The translations under genes were made by a program, and so were the position numbers. Of a DNA stretch of 64,000 nucleotides, positions 35,395-45,017 are shown one piece after another. Source of the DNA: a virus. The notes below the pieces were generated by a model. That model searched no databases, had not been told where the DNA came from, and worked only from the letters and a program-made list of their open reading frames with translations. The stretch covers positions 1 to 64,000 of the IMG/VR virus record IMGVR_UViG_3300030085_004590, one strand, 5' to 3'. The stretch's first letter is position 1. The number at the start of each line of letters is the position of its first letter.

Positions 35395-35538
35395 AACATT
35401 AGTTGGTTTGGGTTTGTTAATTTTTTGTTTAATTAACCTTTCTATCAATCCACTTTTGGTATATCCATACTCACAGCAGTAATCATGCAATTCCCTATAT
35501 AATTCTCTTTTAATTTGTATTGTAGTATATTTTCCCAT
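35380..35538 (-). CDS. Ribbon-helix-helix DNA-binding protein
   Basis: A 52-residue protein read right to left from ATG at 35538 to TAA at 35380. It has the Arc/CopG layout: a beta strand KYTTIQIKREL, a helix RELYRELHDYCCEYG, then a turn and helix TKSGLIERLIKQKI, with a short basic tail. Such proteins dimerise and bind DNA with the strand. It is the only minus-strand gene I can support in the window, sits in a gap with no + strand gene, and has a perfect inverted repeat just upstream. Likely a repressor, possibly of itself and of the fibre genes. Confidence 0.75.
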   Translation of the reverse strand: MGKYTTIQIKRELYRELHDYCCEYGYTKSGLIERLIKQKINKPKPTNVLRVK

Positions 35539-35540
35539 AA

Positions 35541-35558
35541 TATATAGATTTCTATATA
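35541..35558. promoter_or_regulatory. Candidate operator: perfect inverted repeat
   Basis: TATATAGA (35541-35548), TT, TCTATATA (35551-35558): eight-base arms and a two-base spacer, only two bases upstream of the minus-strand start codon. Size and symmetry fit a ribbon-helix-helix dimer site. AT-rich sequence makes chance palindromes more likely, but the exact arms and position are notable. Confidence 0.5.
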
Positions 35559-35584
35559 ATATATATTTAATTATTATTTTTGAA

Positions 35585-35592
35585 GATATTTA
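35585..35592 (+). promoter_or_regulatory. Late-promoter-like element before the tail fibre gene
   Basis: GATATTTA followed by TATCA, 18 bases before the ATG at 35611. One mismatch from the common octamer, with the same 3' extension. Confidence 0.5.
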
Positions 35593-35610
35593 TATCATAT
35601 AGGTAAATTT

Positions 35611-38600
35611 ATGGCAATTATAAAATCATTCGCACCGTTTCAGAATTTAACGAACTTCGAAGTGTTCGAAGTAGATAATTCGCCTAATTCTGAGTATTTT
35701 AGAATTACAGAACTAAACGAAACTCTTACTGGTGGTAAAAATGCATTTTTAATTGAAGGTTCAGAACATCTTAAAGAAACAACTGAAGTAAAAATTGAAA
35801 TACTTGATGTTGAAGGAAATCCTATTTATTTTGAACCAGGTAAGGGTACACCAGATTACTACGAAGGAAACTCTACTTTAGTTTCAATGCATGTTTATGA
35901 TGATACACCAATTGGTATCGGTAAAATTACTATACTTGGTGAACTAAAAACATTTGTTGGTGAAGATACAATAACAGATGTTCCTTTAGATTGGCAAGGT
36001 ATTTACAATGTTAAGTGGGAAAGAGATATTCAAATTAATAAAACTCTTGCAAACGAAACTATTGTAAGATTTTATAAAAGACCAATAATTAATATATCTG
36101 AAATTGTAAAACCAATTTTTAATAAAACAATAAACGATTCAGAGGCTACAGGTAGTATCAATGGATTTCCTTTACAACCATCGGCAGGTCAAAGACTATC
36201 AGAATGGAGAGCAGGTACAAATTATTTATTACAAAGAACTTCTGGTACATGGGATGTTGATGTTGATGGTAATAGAATAACAATTACATCTGGTTCAAGT
36301 ACTAATATTGTACATAGTGGAGATATTTTAGAAGTTCTAAGTGATACTGATTTAATAATTGATTCACCTTATGTTGATTCCAATGGTGATGTTACAAATT
36401 TTTCAAATTTTACTGGTTCTGTTGCATACCAAGATATACAAAATGAAACAATAGGAGAAACTTCTATAACAGGTTCTTTTGCAAAAATTGATATCACCCA
36501 ACTAAAAACATTTGTTGGTGATGTTGCAAGAGTAAAGATATTTAGAAAATCAAGAAACGCAGTTGGTGATTTTGCGTTTGTACAAGAAGCAAAATTAGAA
36601 TCACAAGAATTATTAAGAGATGTAACAACTGCAGCAAATACAGAAGTATTCTTCGGTAAGTTTACAGATGATGTACTTTCAAATTATTGGATTAGTTCAT
36701 CTAATGACCACCCAATTACAACAGATTCATCCCAATTATCAAGAGCAGCACATATTGATTATAATAATAGTGCAGGTGGTACTCAACAACTAATTACATC
36801 TCAGTCCATAACTATATCTAAAGATGTAGAATATACTTTAAAATTTAAAACTCTTGTAAGTGGTTCGGTTGATACTGATAAAAGTATTAGAGCATTTTTA
36901 AGTTCTTCTGATTTTACACAAGATTTCTTAACTGTAAGTGGTTCAAGTATATTTCAATCTAAACAAGATATAGAACAAAATATTATTGCTGAAAATAGTG
37001 GAAGTGCAAAATTAGTACTTGAAGTTACTGGTGATGATTGGTATATATCAAATGTTTCTCTTAGAAACGCACAAGATACTTCATTCTCACCAGATGAATT
37101 TACAATCATACAAGATATACCAAGAAAAACTGCAACTGAAACATTTGATTTTAGATTTGAGTTTTATGATGTCAATAATAACTTCATACCTGTAAATGTA
37201 ACTGCAACAAAAGAATTTGATGGTGGTAATGATTTCCCAACAAGTGGTAAATTATTTACTTTTGAATCAGATAGAAATGCATTCAGATTTTCAAGTGGTT
37301 CAATTGGTAATCCACCATTTCAACAAATACAATTTAAAACATCACAAAATAATCTCACAGGTTCAGTAACTTATGCATCTGCAGCATTTGATGTGGATGG
37401 AACTTATATAGACCCAAGTTCATATACTGGAACTTATCCAGGTACACTTACAAGTGTAACACCTGCGGGTTCAATTATAACAATAGCAAACTTTAGTGGT
37501 AGTGATAATACAGTTACAGTTGGTTCAATTGTTTATACCGCATCTTTGGATTCTTTGCAAGAATTTGAAACTATATTTAGATTAGAAGATGGAGATAATG
37601 CACCACAATTAGTAGTAACATCTGATGCAAACCAATTTATTTATGAACCAACAACTCTTTCACCAAAACCAAGTTCTCAATCTATAACTGTTAGGGCACA
37701 AAGAAAAAACTTGGCATCTTTAGTTACACCAATTACAATCAATAGTGGTAGTAACAAACCTGGCCTAACATATGTTGATACTTCAAATGGAATTGATACC
37801 TACACAATTTCAGCAACAGCATTTTCTGAATCCTTTGCATCAAATGATTTTGATTCAGTAACTTATCAATTCACAGGTTCAGATGTTTTTGGAAACGAAC
37901 AATCAGATGAAATTACATTATCGAAAGTAATTAACTTTGATGCGGTTTCTATCATTCTAACAAATGAAGCAACTTCGTTTCAAGCAAAATCAACTGGTGA
38001 AATATTAGGTGGATTGGTTCCATCAAGTGGTTCAGTACAGATGTTTATTGGAAAAAATCAAATTTCACATGATGATGAAAGTGGTGGTAGAAATAAAAAT
38101 ACATTTAATATTACATCTTCAGTTGGTGATAATGTAACTCCGACAGATACAACCCCAAATACTGCTGATTATTCTATATCAGCATTTGAAACTGCAAAAG
38201 ATAGTGGTTCATTAACATTAACAATAGATTATCTTGCAGGTGATAATACTACAACTCAATCATTTGAAAAAGTTGTATCATATACAAAAGCGAAAAAAGC
38301 AGTACCAACTGTTTTAACAAAAGTATCACCTTCAACACAAACGATTAATTCGAGTTCATTAGGATATGAAACTCCACAAACAATGGAAGTAGTTATTCAA
38401 GAGGGTGGAGATGAATATACATTTGATGGAAGTTTATCTGGTGGTGGTGATTCAAATGCACAGAAATTTAATATTACAGGTTTATTTGTAGATTCTGGTT
38501 CAATCAGTAATTCAAATGAAATTTTAACATTCGGTTCACTAACATCATCTTTTAATAGTATGATTGGTTCCGCCTCATTAGCATATGTAGATTCTGAAGG

Positions 38601-41600
38601 AACATATGTGACTGGTAAAAAAGTAAGATTCGATTTATCAGTTTCTAAGATTGGTGTTGATGGTGTAAATGGTGCAAGTGGTTCAAATGCAAGAGCAGTA
38701 TCTCTTTCATCAGATAAATACGCAATAGTATATGATGGTGATGGTAATCTACATCCATCAAATCAAAACTTTACACTTAGTGGTTCCGCACAAAACTTTA
38801 ACACACCTGAATTCCAATTCTTAAGTGGTGGAGCAGTAATACACGATTTCGCAACTACTTCTGAAGTTGTAATATCATCTTCTGGTTATCCATCCGCTGG
38901 AACTTCAATTATTTATGAAGTAAGAACAAGAGAACAAGGTGGTTCTTATGAAGGTGTGTTTGATAATATAGATGTGTTTGCAGTTCAATCGGGTTCGGAT
39001 GCATTTACAGTATTTTTGACTAATGAAGCTCATGTATTCTCTGCAACATCAGAATCAACAGTAACAAGTGATTTAGAAGGTGGTTCTTTTGAAGTAAGAT
39101 TTTTTAGAGGAGCAGAACAATACAATTTTGGTACATCTGGTAAATCATATGGTGTGTCTGCAACATCATCGAGTATTGAACTAGCACAATCAACAAATAG
39201 TAATCAAAGAAAATTTACTCCAACATCTATAAGTGGAGATAGTGGTAGTGCATCAATTACAATTACAGATAATAATACATCTCAAACATTTGATAAACAA
39301 TATTCATTTACATTATCAAAAGAAGGATTAGTTGGTGAAAGAGGTGCAGATGGTGCAAATGGAGCAAGTGGTTCTAACGCAAAAGCAGTATCACTATCAT
39401 CTACAAAATATGCAGTTGTTTATGATGGTGACGGAAATTTATTTCCAGCAAATCAAAATTTTAATCTATCAGGTTCTGCTCAAAACTTTTCTAATCCAGA
39501 ATTTCAATTTTTAAGTGGTAGTGATGTTCTACATGATTTTGCTTCAACATCTGAAGTAACTATTTCAAGTTCAGGCTATCCTCTTGCAGGGGGTTCCACT
39601 TTGTATGAAGTACGAGTAAGAGAAAATGGTGGTACATATGATGGAGTATTTGATAATATTGATGTATTCGGAGTACAATCTGGTTCAGCTGCATTTACAA
39701 CTTTCTTAACAAATGAAGCTCATGTATTTTCAGCACAATCAACTGGTGAGGTAACTTCAACATTTTCAGATGGTAATTTTGAAACAAGATTTTTTAGAGG
39801 TTCAACACAATTTACTTATGATGGTTCTTCACCATATGCTGATAATTCATATAGGTTAGCAAATGTTACTGAAACAAACATTACTTCATCTCAATCTACA
39901 AATAGTAATCAAAGATTATTTACAATTACTGGTATAAACTCAGGTTCGGATAATGGAACAATTACACTTGATTTAATAGATAACAATACAGGTACAACTT
40001 TTGAAAAAACTTATACATTTAGTAAATCTAAAAAAGGTGTACCAGTAACTACATTATCAGCTTCACCACAAGCACAATCAGTAACAAGTGGTTCAGGTGG
40101 TATAGGAACTCCAACTAATGTAACTATTGTAGCAAACGAAGGTGGTAGTGATTACACATACACAACTGGTACAGTAACTGCAAATAAATTTAAAATTACT
40201 GGTGTAACAAATGGTACTAATAATAATGATGGAACAATTACACCAGATACACCAACTAATTCAACGGCAGTTGAAGGTGGTGTTACTGCAAGTTATACAA
40301 ATTCAGAAGGAACAGAATTTACAGGCAAAACAATCCCATTTAGTGTTGGTGTTACTGGTTTAGGTGATGTTGGTCCGGCTGGTTCAGCAGGAACAGATGC
40401 ACTAGCGATTAAATTAACTGCATCACAATATGTTGTGTTATATGATGGTGCTGGAAGTAAAACAGCTGTAGCAATTATTTTGACCGGTACTGCTCAGAAT
40501 TTTACATCACCTGAATATAGATTTTTAGAGAATGGTGTAGAAAGACAAACTTGGGGTTCAACAAATACATACACGATACCAGATTCACAAGAAGCAGCTG
40601 CAAACTCAGCAGACCTTTGGAAAGTTGAAGTAAGAGAAGGTTCAAGTGGTACTTATGATGCATTTGATGAAACAAACATCTATGGTGTACAAGATGGTAC
40701 TGATGGTACTCCTGGTGCTGATGCATATACTGTTCTTTTAACAAATGAAGCTCATACACTTCCAACTACAAATGCTGGTACCGTAACTTATACTGGTTCA
40801 GGTACCTCTGTTATTGTTTATAAAGGTACAACTGAATTGGATGGTGTAACAAGTGGTACACCAGGTAGTGGTGAATTTAAAGTAACTGCAACCGCAACAA
40901 ATATTACTGCAGGTTCACAAACATCAACTGGTAATCCTGTCGTGTTTGCAAATGCAAGTTCAATTTCTGCAGATACCGCACAGATATCATTTAGTATTAA
41001 TATAGAAAATAGTGTAACAGTTACCAAAATACAAAGTTTCGGTAAATCAATACAAGGTGATGATGGTACTCCAGGTGCCTCAGGTAAAAGAACTGGAACT
41101 GGTATGGTTCATTACAATGCTGCATCCTCTACTCAACCAAGTAGTCCTGATGATGGTTCTACAACCTTTACATTCAGTACTGGTGTAATGAGTGGTATGA
41201 CAAGTGGTTGGCAAATGGGTGCACCTACATACCAATCTGGTAACACTAACAAATATTGGTATGCAACATTTACCGCAGAAGAAGATACTGCTGGTGGTGG
41301 TACTTCTACAAATTCAAATAATGATTTTGGTACAGTAACACAAGCAATTGGATTTAGTGGTTTAGTTTCCTTTACTTCTGCAAATAATGTATCAGATGGT
41401 TCTAACACATTATCATTTGGTGCTGCAGGTTCAACTTTGATTAATGGTGATAATATTTCTACTGGTCGAATTATATCAACAAACTATGTAACTGGTTCTG
41501 GTGATGGATTTACCACAACTGGTGTTGAATTCGATTTAGATAATAACAACTTTGCAGCAGAAGAATTTTTTATTAGTCAAGGAAATGCTAACTTTAGTGG

Positions 41601-42921
41601 TAGTATTGCTGGTGGTAATATTTCAATCGGTGATGGTGCTTTTACAGTTACTAATCAAGGTGTACTTAATGCTCAAAGTGCAGTAATTAGTGGTTCAATA
41701 TTTTCTGAAGGTGGAACGATTGGTGGTTTTTCAATTTTTGAAAGAGAATTATCAAATACAGATAGAACCATACAATTAATTTCAACTACTGACCCTGTCA
41801 TAAAACTACAAGATAGTTCAAACCAAGATAAAATTGTTTTAAGTACAGAATCTCAGTTAACACCAGTTGGGGGAACATTCTCTGGTGTTACTCTTGGTAT
41901 AAATGGAACAACTCAGAATAGTTATTCTAATTTAATATCACAAAATGGTAGTAGTCTTGGACATACCAATTCTACTTTATTAGTAAGTACAGGTACTGCA
42001 ACTCGTTTTCCATCTAGTGGTAATATACCTTCCGCAGCAGATGGTTTAACTTTAACCGCAGCTATTGCAATTGATGAACATAGTTCCTTAAACCCAATAG
42101 GAAAAGCAACCTATACACCGGCACCTGGTTATTATTTTACTGGTGGTAATTTAAGTATTAACTATGGTGTTAAAGTATATAAAAATGGTTCAACTTTATT
42201 ACAAACAGTTACAAAATTTCAATCAATAAATGTAGCACCAGGTAGTTATGGTTCTACTGAACTCAAAACAAGTGCTGGTTCCGAAACTTGTAACTTCTCA
42301 TTTGCAGTAGAATCAGGTGCGTATTATGAATTTAAAACCTTCGTTTCTTATGTATCTACATATGGTACATTTACAACAAGTTATTTTAATTCTCATACTC
42401 TTAGAACAACGACAAAGACACCAGAAATACAAACTTCAGGTACGAGTGCAACTTTATCAGCAGCTGGTTCAGTTTCATTCGCAGAAATAAACCAAGGTGG
42501 TCTACAAGTAATTACATCAGCAACACAACTTATTAGGTCTGATTTTAATTCACTTGATGCCTTATCAGTTACAGGTTCTATTTCTGCAACTGGTAATATT
42601 ACCGCTTTTGCTTCATCAGATGAAAGATTAAAAACAAATATACTTCCTATTGTACAACCCTTAGAAAAAATAAATAAAATTAGTGGAGTAGAATTTGATT
42701 GGGTTGAAGGATTTGAAGAGATTCATCACTTTGAAGGTCATGATGTTGGAGTAATTGCTCAACAAGTACAACCAATCTTACCTGAGATTACAAGATTAAA
42801 TAAAGTAAATGGATATTGGGGAGTAAAATATGAAAAACTTACACCACTATTAATCGAAGGAATCAAAGAACTTTCTAAAAAAGTTGAAGAACTAGAAAAC
42901 AAATTAAAAGATAAAGAATAA
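35611..42921 (+). CDS. Giant tail fibre with repeats and C-terminal S74-type chaperone
   Basis: 2436 residues. The N-terminal half is beta-rich fibre sequence. From about residue 1015 to 1820 three long repeat units occur, each starting with a short collagen-like Gly-x-y run (GVDGVNGASG, GERGADGANGASG, GDVGPAGSAG) and then S/T-x-x-Y-x-V-x-Y-D-G. The motif LTNEA recurs four times. The last 100 residues are an intramolecular chaperone (peptidase S74): SSDERLKTNILPI, GHDVGVIAQQVQPILPE, KLTPLLIEGIKEL and a final coiled coil. That domain trimerises the fibre and then cleaves itself off. Likely the main long fibre. Confidence 0.85.
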   Translation: MAIIKSFAPFQNLTNFEVFEVDNSPNSEYFRITELNETLTGGKNAFLIEGSEHLKETTEVKIEILDVEGNPIYFEPGKGTPDYYEGNSTLVSMHVYDDTPIGIGKITILGELKTFVGEDTITDVPLDWQGIYNVKWERDIQINKTLANETIVRFYKRPIINISEIVKPIFNKTINDSEATGSINGFPLQPSAGQRLSEWRAGTNYLLQRTSGTWDVDVDGNRITITSGSSTNIVHSGDILEVLSDTDLIIDSPYVDSNGDVTNFSNFTGSVAYQDIQNETIGETSITGSFAKIDITQLKTFVGDVARVKIFRKSRNAVGDFAFVQEAKLESQELLRDVTTAANTEVFFGKFTDDVLSNYWISSSNDHPITTDSSQLSRAAHIDYNNSAGGTQQLITSQSITISKDVEYTLKFKTLVSGSVDTDKSIRAFLSSSDFTQDFLTVSGSSIFQSKQDIEQNIIAENSGSAKLVLEVTGDDWYISNVSLRNAQDTSFSPDEFTIIQDIPRKTATETFDFRFEFYDVNNNFIPVNVTATKEFDGGNDFPTSGKLFTFESDRNAFRFSSGSIGNPPFQQIQFKTSQNNLTGSVTYASAAFDVDGTYIDPSSYTGTYPGTLTSVTPAGSIITIANFSGSDNTVTVGSIVYTASLDSLQEFETIFRLEDGDNAPQLVVTSDANQFIYEPTTLSPKPSSQSITVRAQRKNLASLVTPITINSGSNKPGLTYVDTSNGIDTYTISATAFSESFASNDFDSVTYQFTGSDVFGNEQSDEITLSKVINFDAVSIILTNEATSFQAKSTGEILGGLVPSSGSVQMFIGKNQISHDDESGGRNKNTFNITSSVGDNVTPTDTTPNTADYSISAFETAKDSGSLTLTIDYLAGDNTTTQSFEKVVSYTKAKKAVPTVLTKVSPSTQTINSSSLGYETPQTMEVVIQEGGDEYTFDGSLSGGGDSNAQKFNITGLFVDSGSISNSNEILTFGSLTSSFNSMIGSASLAYVDSEGTYVTGKKVRFDLSVSKIGVDGVNGASGSNARAVSLSSDKYAIVYDGDGNLHPSNQNFTLSGSAQNFNTPEFQFLSGGAVIHDFATTSEVVISSSGYPSAGTSIIYEVRTREQGGSYEGVFDNIDVFAVQSGSDAFTVFLTNEAHVFSATSESTVTSDLEGGSFEVRFFRGAEQYNFGTSGKSYGVSATSSSIELAQSTNSNQRKFTPTSISGDSGSASITITDNNTSQTFDKQYSFTLSKEGLVGERGADGANGASGSNAKAVSLSSTKYAVVYDGDGNLFPANQNFNLSGSAQNFSNPEFQFLSGSDVLHDFASTSEVTISSSGYPLAGGSTLYEVRVRENGGTYDGVFDNIDVFGVQSGSAAFTTFLTNEAHVFSAQSTGEVTSTFSDGNFETRFFRGSTQFTYDGSSPYADNSYRLANVTETNITSSQSTNSNQRLFTITGINSGSDNGTITLDLIDNNTGTTFEKTYTFSKSKKGVPVTTLSASPQAQSVTSGSGGIGTPTNVTIVANEGGSDYTYTTGTVTANKFKITGVTNGTNNNDGTITPDTPTNSTAVEGGVTASYTNSEGTEFTGKTIPFSVGVTGLGDVGPAGSAGTDALAIKLTASQYVVLYDGAGSKTAVAIILTGTAQNFTSPEYRFLENGVERQTWGSTNTYTIPDSQEAAANSADLWKVEVREGSSGTYDAFDETNIYGVQDGTDGTPGADAYTVLLTNEAHTLPTTNAGTVTYTGSGTSVIVYKGTTELDGVTSGTPGSGEFKVTATATNITAGSQTSTGNPVVFANASSISADTAQISFSINIENSVTVTKIQSFGKSIQGDDGTPGASGKRTGTGMVHYNAASSTQPSSPDDGSTTFTFSTGVMSGMTSGWQMGAPTYQSGNTNKYWYATFTAEEDTAGGGTSTNSNNDFGTVTQAIGFSGLVSFTSANNVSDGSNTLSFGAAGSTLINGDNISTGRIISTNYVTGSGDGFTTTGVEFDLDNNNFAAEEFFISQGNANFSGSIAGGNISIGDGAFTVTNQGVLNAQSAVISGSIFSEGGTIGGFSIFERELSNTDRTIQLISTTDPVIKLQDSSNQDKIVLSTESQLTPVGGTFSGVTLGINGTTQNSYSNLISQNGSSLGHTNSTLLVSTGTATRFPSSGNIPSAADGLTLTAAIAIDEHSSLNPIGKATYTPAPGYYFTGGNLSINYGVKVYKNGSTLLQTVTKFQSINVAPGSYGSTELKTSAGSETCNFSFAVESGAYYEFKTFVSYVSTYGTFTTSYFNSHTLRTTTKTPEIQTSGTSATLSAAGSVSFAEINQGGLQVITSATQLIRSDFNSLDALSVTGSISATGNITAFASSDERLKTNILPIVQPLEKINKISGVEFDWVEGFEEIHHFEGHDVGVIAQQVQPILPEITRLNKVNGYWGVKYEKLTPLLIEGIKELSKKVEELENKLKDKE
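38650..41075 (+). repeat. Long tandem-type repeats within the tail fibre gene
   Basis: Three homologous units begin at about 38653, 39331 and 40363, marked by collagen-like Gly-x-y triplets; a fourth triplet run (GDDGTPGASG) lies near 41057. Units one and two are close (LSGSAQNF, SSSGYP, VFDNIDVF shared); the third is more diverged (LTGTAQNF, TNIYGVQDG). Spacing is about 680, 1030 and 695 bases, the middle interval containing an extra interposed domain related to one preceding unit one. Confidence 0.75.
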
Positions 42922-44984
42922 TGCCACAATTACCAGCATCAGGAATAATATCAGCTTCGATGATAAATATTGCTTTGGGTAACCCAGCCGGAGATGAAAT
43001 CAGTTGGGGCGATATGGCAACAGAATATGATTTATCATCACCAAATTATGGAGATTCAGACCCAGGTCTTGGTTTAGATGAATTGTATGGAAGATATCCC
43101 GCAGCTGGCGATTTCGTATTTGATGATGCGTTTCCATCTTCAAGTGATACTGGTTGGATAATAAATAATGATGCACAAAATCAATCTACACCACAAACAA
43201 ATGAAGGTACGATTAATTCTATTACTTATAATGGAACAGTAGATTCAACTCCAACTTGGGCAAAAGTTTGGACAGGTACTACAAGAACTGCAGATATAGT
43301 AGTTACCATTCCACAAAACGACCCCCTTTCTCAACCATATAATAATTACCCAGGTACAGTATCAGGACAAGTTTCAACAACACAAAATGCCTATAACTTG
43401 GTAGAAGAAGATTTAAGTGGTGCGGATAGTATGGGTATAAATGCTCAGACAGGTGAAGTAACTTGGACTGCTGGTAATGATAATGAACGAAATTCACCAA
43501 TTACCACAACTACTTTTGCAAAATCAAGTCCCAACACAATTAATCCATCAGCAGGAGAGGCAGGAGTATTTAAAACATATTATACTGTTTTAACAAATAA
43601 TAGTAAAACAACAATCAGTGCGGGAGATAACTATATGGTAGTAGGAGTACCATCCACTGCTCAAGGAAGTGGACAATATGGTAATTATCCGGGAACAGTC
43701 AGTAAAGATTTCCCTACCACAACTCAGTATTCATCTTCATCACTTGAAATTATAGGATATTTAGGGGGAGTTGCTCCAACAATAGTTGGTGCAGCTACTT
43801 CATCAATTACATTTGATTGGGATGAAGATGGTCCTTCAAATGGAAAAAGAGTAGGAGTGGATATTACAGCAGGATATAATGTATCATCTCAACCTATGCA
43901 AATTAATGGTATAACAATGAACAGTTCTTACGGTCCGACAGGAGATGCAGTTCCAGGTTCTCCTCAATTTGATGATAGAATGGTAATTGTATCAGGTAGT
44001 ACCTCAACCGATTCTGGTTCAACTGGTATTGGGTTTCAACAATATTCTGGTAATGGAGAAACAAATGGTTCAAGTCCTCCACTAAGAATTTATATGAATG
44101 GAAGGAATACAAGTACAACAAATGCTGTTAGTAGGTCAATTTCATTTACAACACAATATGGTGGTTCTTTTATATTAAATGTATTTCAATTACCAAACAT
44201 AAGTTTTGTGTGTAATCCGACAGGAGCAGTGTTTACATTCTTAGCAGGTGGTGCTACAACTCGTACAGTTACTATCACTACTGGTCTTTCTTGGACTGCT
44301 GCTATTACAAATGGTAGTGGTGCTACATTTAGTTTTAATAGTGGATTTAGTAATACTTCTACAAGTGCAACTGGTAATGGTTCGGTAACTGTTTATACAA
44401 CATCTGCTAATAGTGGTACTGCAAAAACTGGTACTATGACAATTACACCAACTGGTTACCCAAGTTTGGCAGAAAGTTATTCATTATCACAAGCAGCAGC
44501 AACAGTAACATCTAATGCTTGGGCTAATTTGGCAGGAAGTTGGGTAGATTATTCAACAAGTACCTCAAGTATAACAATTAATCAGAACACATCTTATCCA
44601 TATGCTTGGTCGGTTAGTTATTTCCCAATAGCAATGAAAACAAATTATGTTACTACTTATGGTGCATCTTTATCAAATACTACTTATATTACAATAGGAA
44701 GTAACAGTTCAGGAGGTTCTAGTTTACTTTCAAGTATAAATAGTGTTGCTAGTAATCCAACTCTTGCTCAGTTCTATGTTAATATTGGACATACGCCAAC
44801 ACAACAATATAGTACTGGAACTACTTTTAGTACTACCGTTACTGTTACTTTCAATAGTGGTGAAGTACATTATATAACTGTTAAATTAAAAGGTAGTGGT
44901 ACTGGTGGTGGTGGTACTCCACCGGGTGGTGGTTCACCAAGTGGTCCTCCAGGTGGTCCTCCTCCAGAAGGCGGTATGGAATAA
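42921..44984 (+). CDS. Fibre-like adhesin with BACON-type domain and Gly/Pro-rich tail
   Basis: 687 residues. The N-terminus (LPASGIISASMINIALG ... LGLDELYGRYP) matches the common start of phage tail-tip proteins. The middle is Thr/Ser/Gly-rich beta sequence. Residues about 430-530 resemble a BACON/Ig domain: RTVTITTGLSW, then GNGSVTVYTTSANSG, TMTITPTGYP, ending YSLSQAA; a second such unit seems to follow. The C-terminus is a Gly/Pro-rich tail (about 655-687). BACON domains are typical of Bacteroidota and their phages. Likely a receptor-binding protein; starts on the last base of the fibre gene's stop codon. Confidence 0.65.
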   Translation: MPQLPASGIISASMINIALGNPAGDEISWGDMATEYDLSSPNYGDSDPGLGLDELYGRYPAAGDFVFDDAFPSSSDTGWIINNDAQNQSTPQTNEGTINSITYNGTVDSTPTWAKVWTGTTRTADIVVTIPQNDPLSQPYNNYPGTVSGQVSTTQNAYNLVEEDLSGADSMGINAQTGEVTWTAGNDNERNSPITTTTFAKSSPNTINPSAGEAGVFKTYYTVLTNNSKTTISAGDNYMVVGVPSTAQGSGQYGNYPGTVSKDFPTTTQYSSSSLEIIGYLGGVAPTIVGAATSSITFDWDEDGPSNGKRVGVDITAGYNVSSQPMQINGITMNSSYGPTGDAVPGSPQFDDRMVIVSGSTSTDSGSTGIGFQQYSGNGETNGSSPPLRIYMNGRNTSTTNAVSRSISFTTQYGGSFILNVFQLPNISFVCNPTGAVFTFLAGGATTRTVTITTGLSWTAAITNGSGATFSFNSGFSNTSTSATGNGSVTVYTTSANSGTAKTGTMTITPTGYPSLAESYSLSQAAATVTSNAWANLAGSWVDYSTSTSSITINQNTSYPYAWSVSYFPIAMKTNYVTTYGASLSNTTYITIGSNSSGGSSLLSSINSVASNPTLAQFYVNIGHTPTQQYSTGTTFSTTVTVTFNSGEVHYITVKLKGSGTGGGGTPPGGGSPSGPPGGPPPEGGME

Positions 44985-45017
44985 AATTAATTTTATAAAT
45001 AATAAAAAAATTAAGTT

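Noticed and set aside
38650-41075. Repetitive DNA considered as a CRISPR-like or tandem noncoding repeat
   Set aside because: The repeats are long, diverged at the DNA level and in frame, so they are protein-domain repeats.
41133-41408. Minus-strand open frames inside the tail fibre gene
   Set aside because: Complementary shadows of Thr/Ser/Gly-rich coding sequence, which rarely produces stops on the opposite strand.
44994-45001. Exact T4 late promoter consensus TATAAATA before the 45018 gene
   Set aside because: Only one clear intergenic case in a very AT-rich sequence, whereas TATATTTA recurs before about ten genes; treated as chance, though it could serve the 45018 gene.
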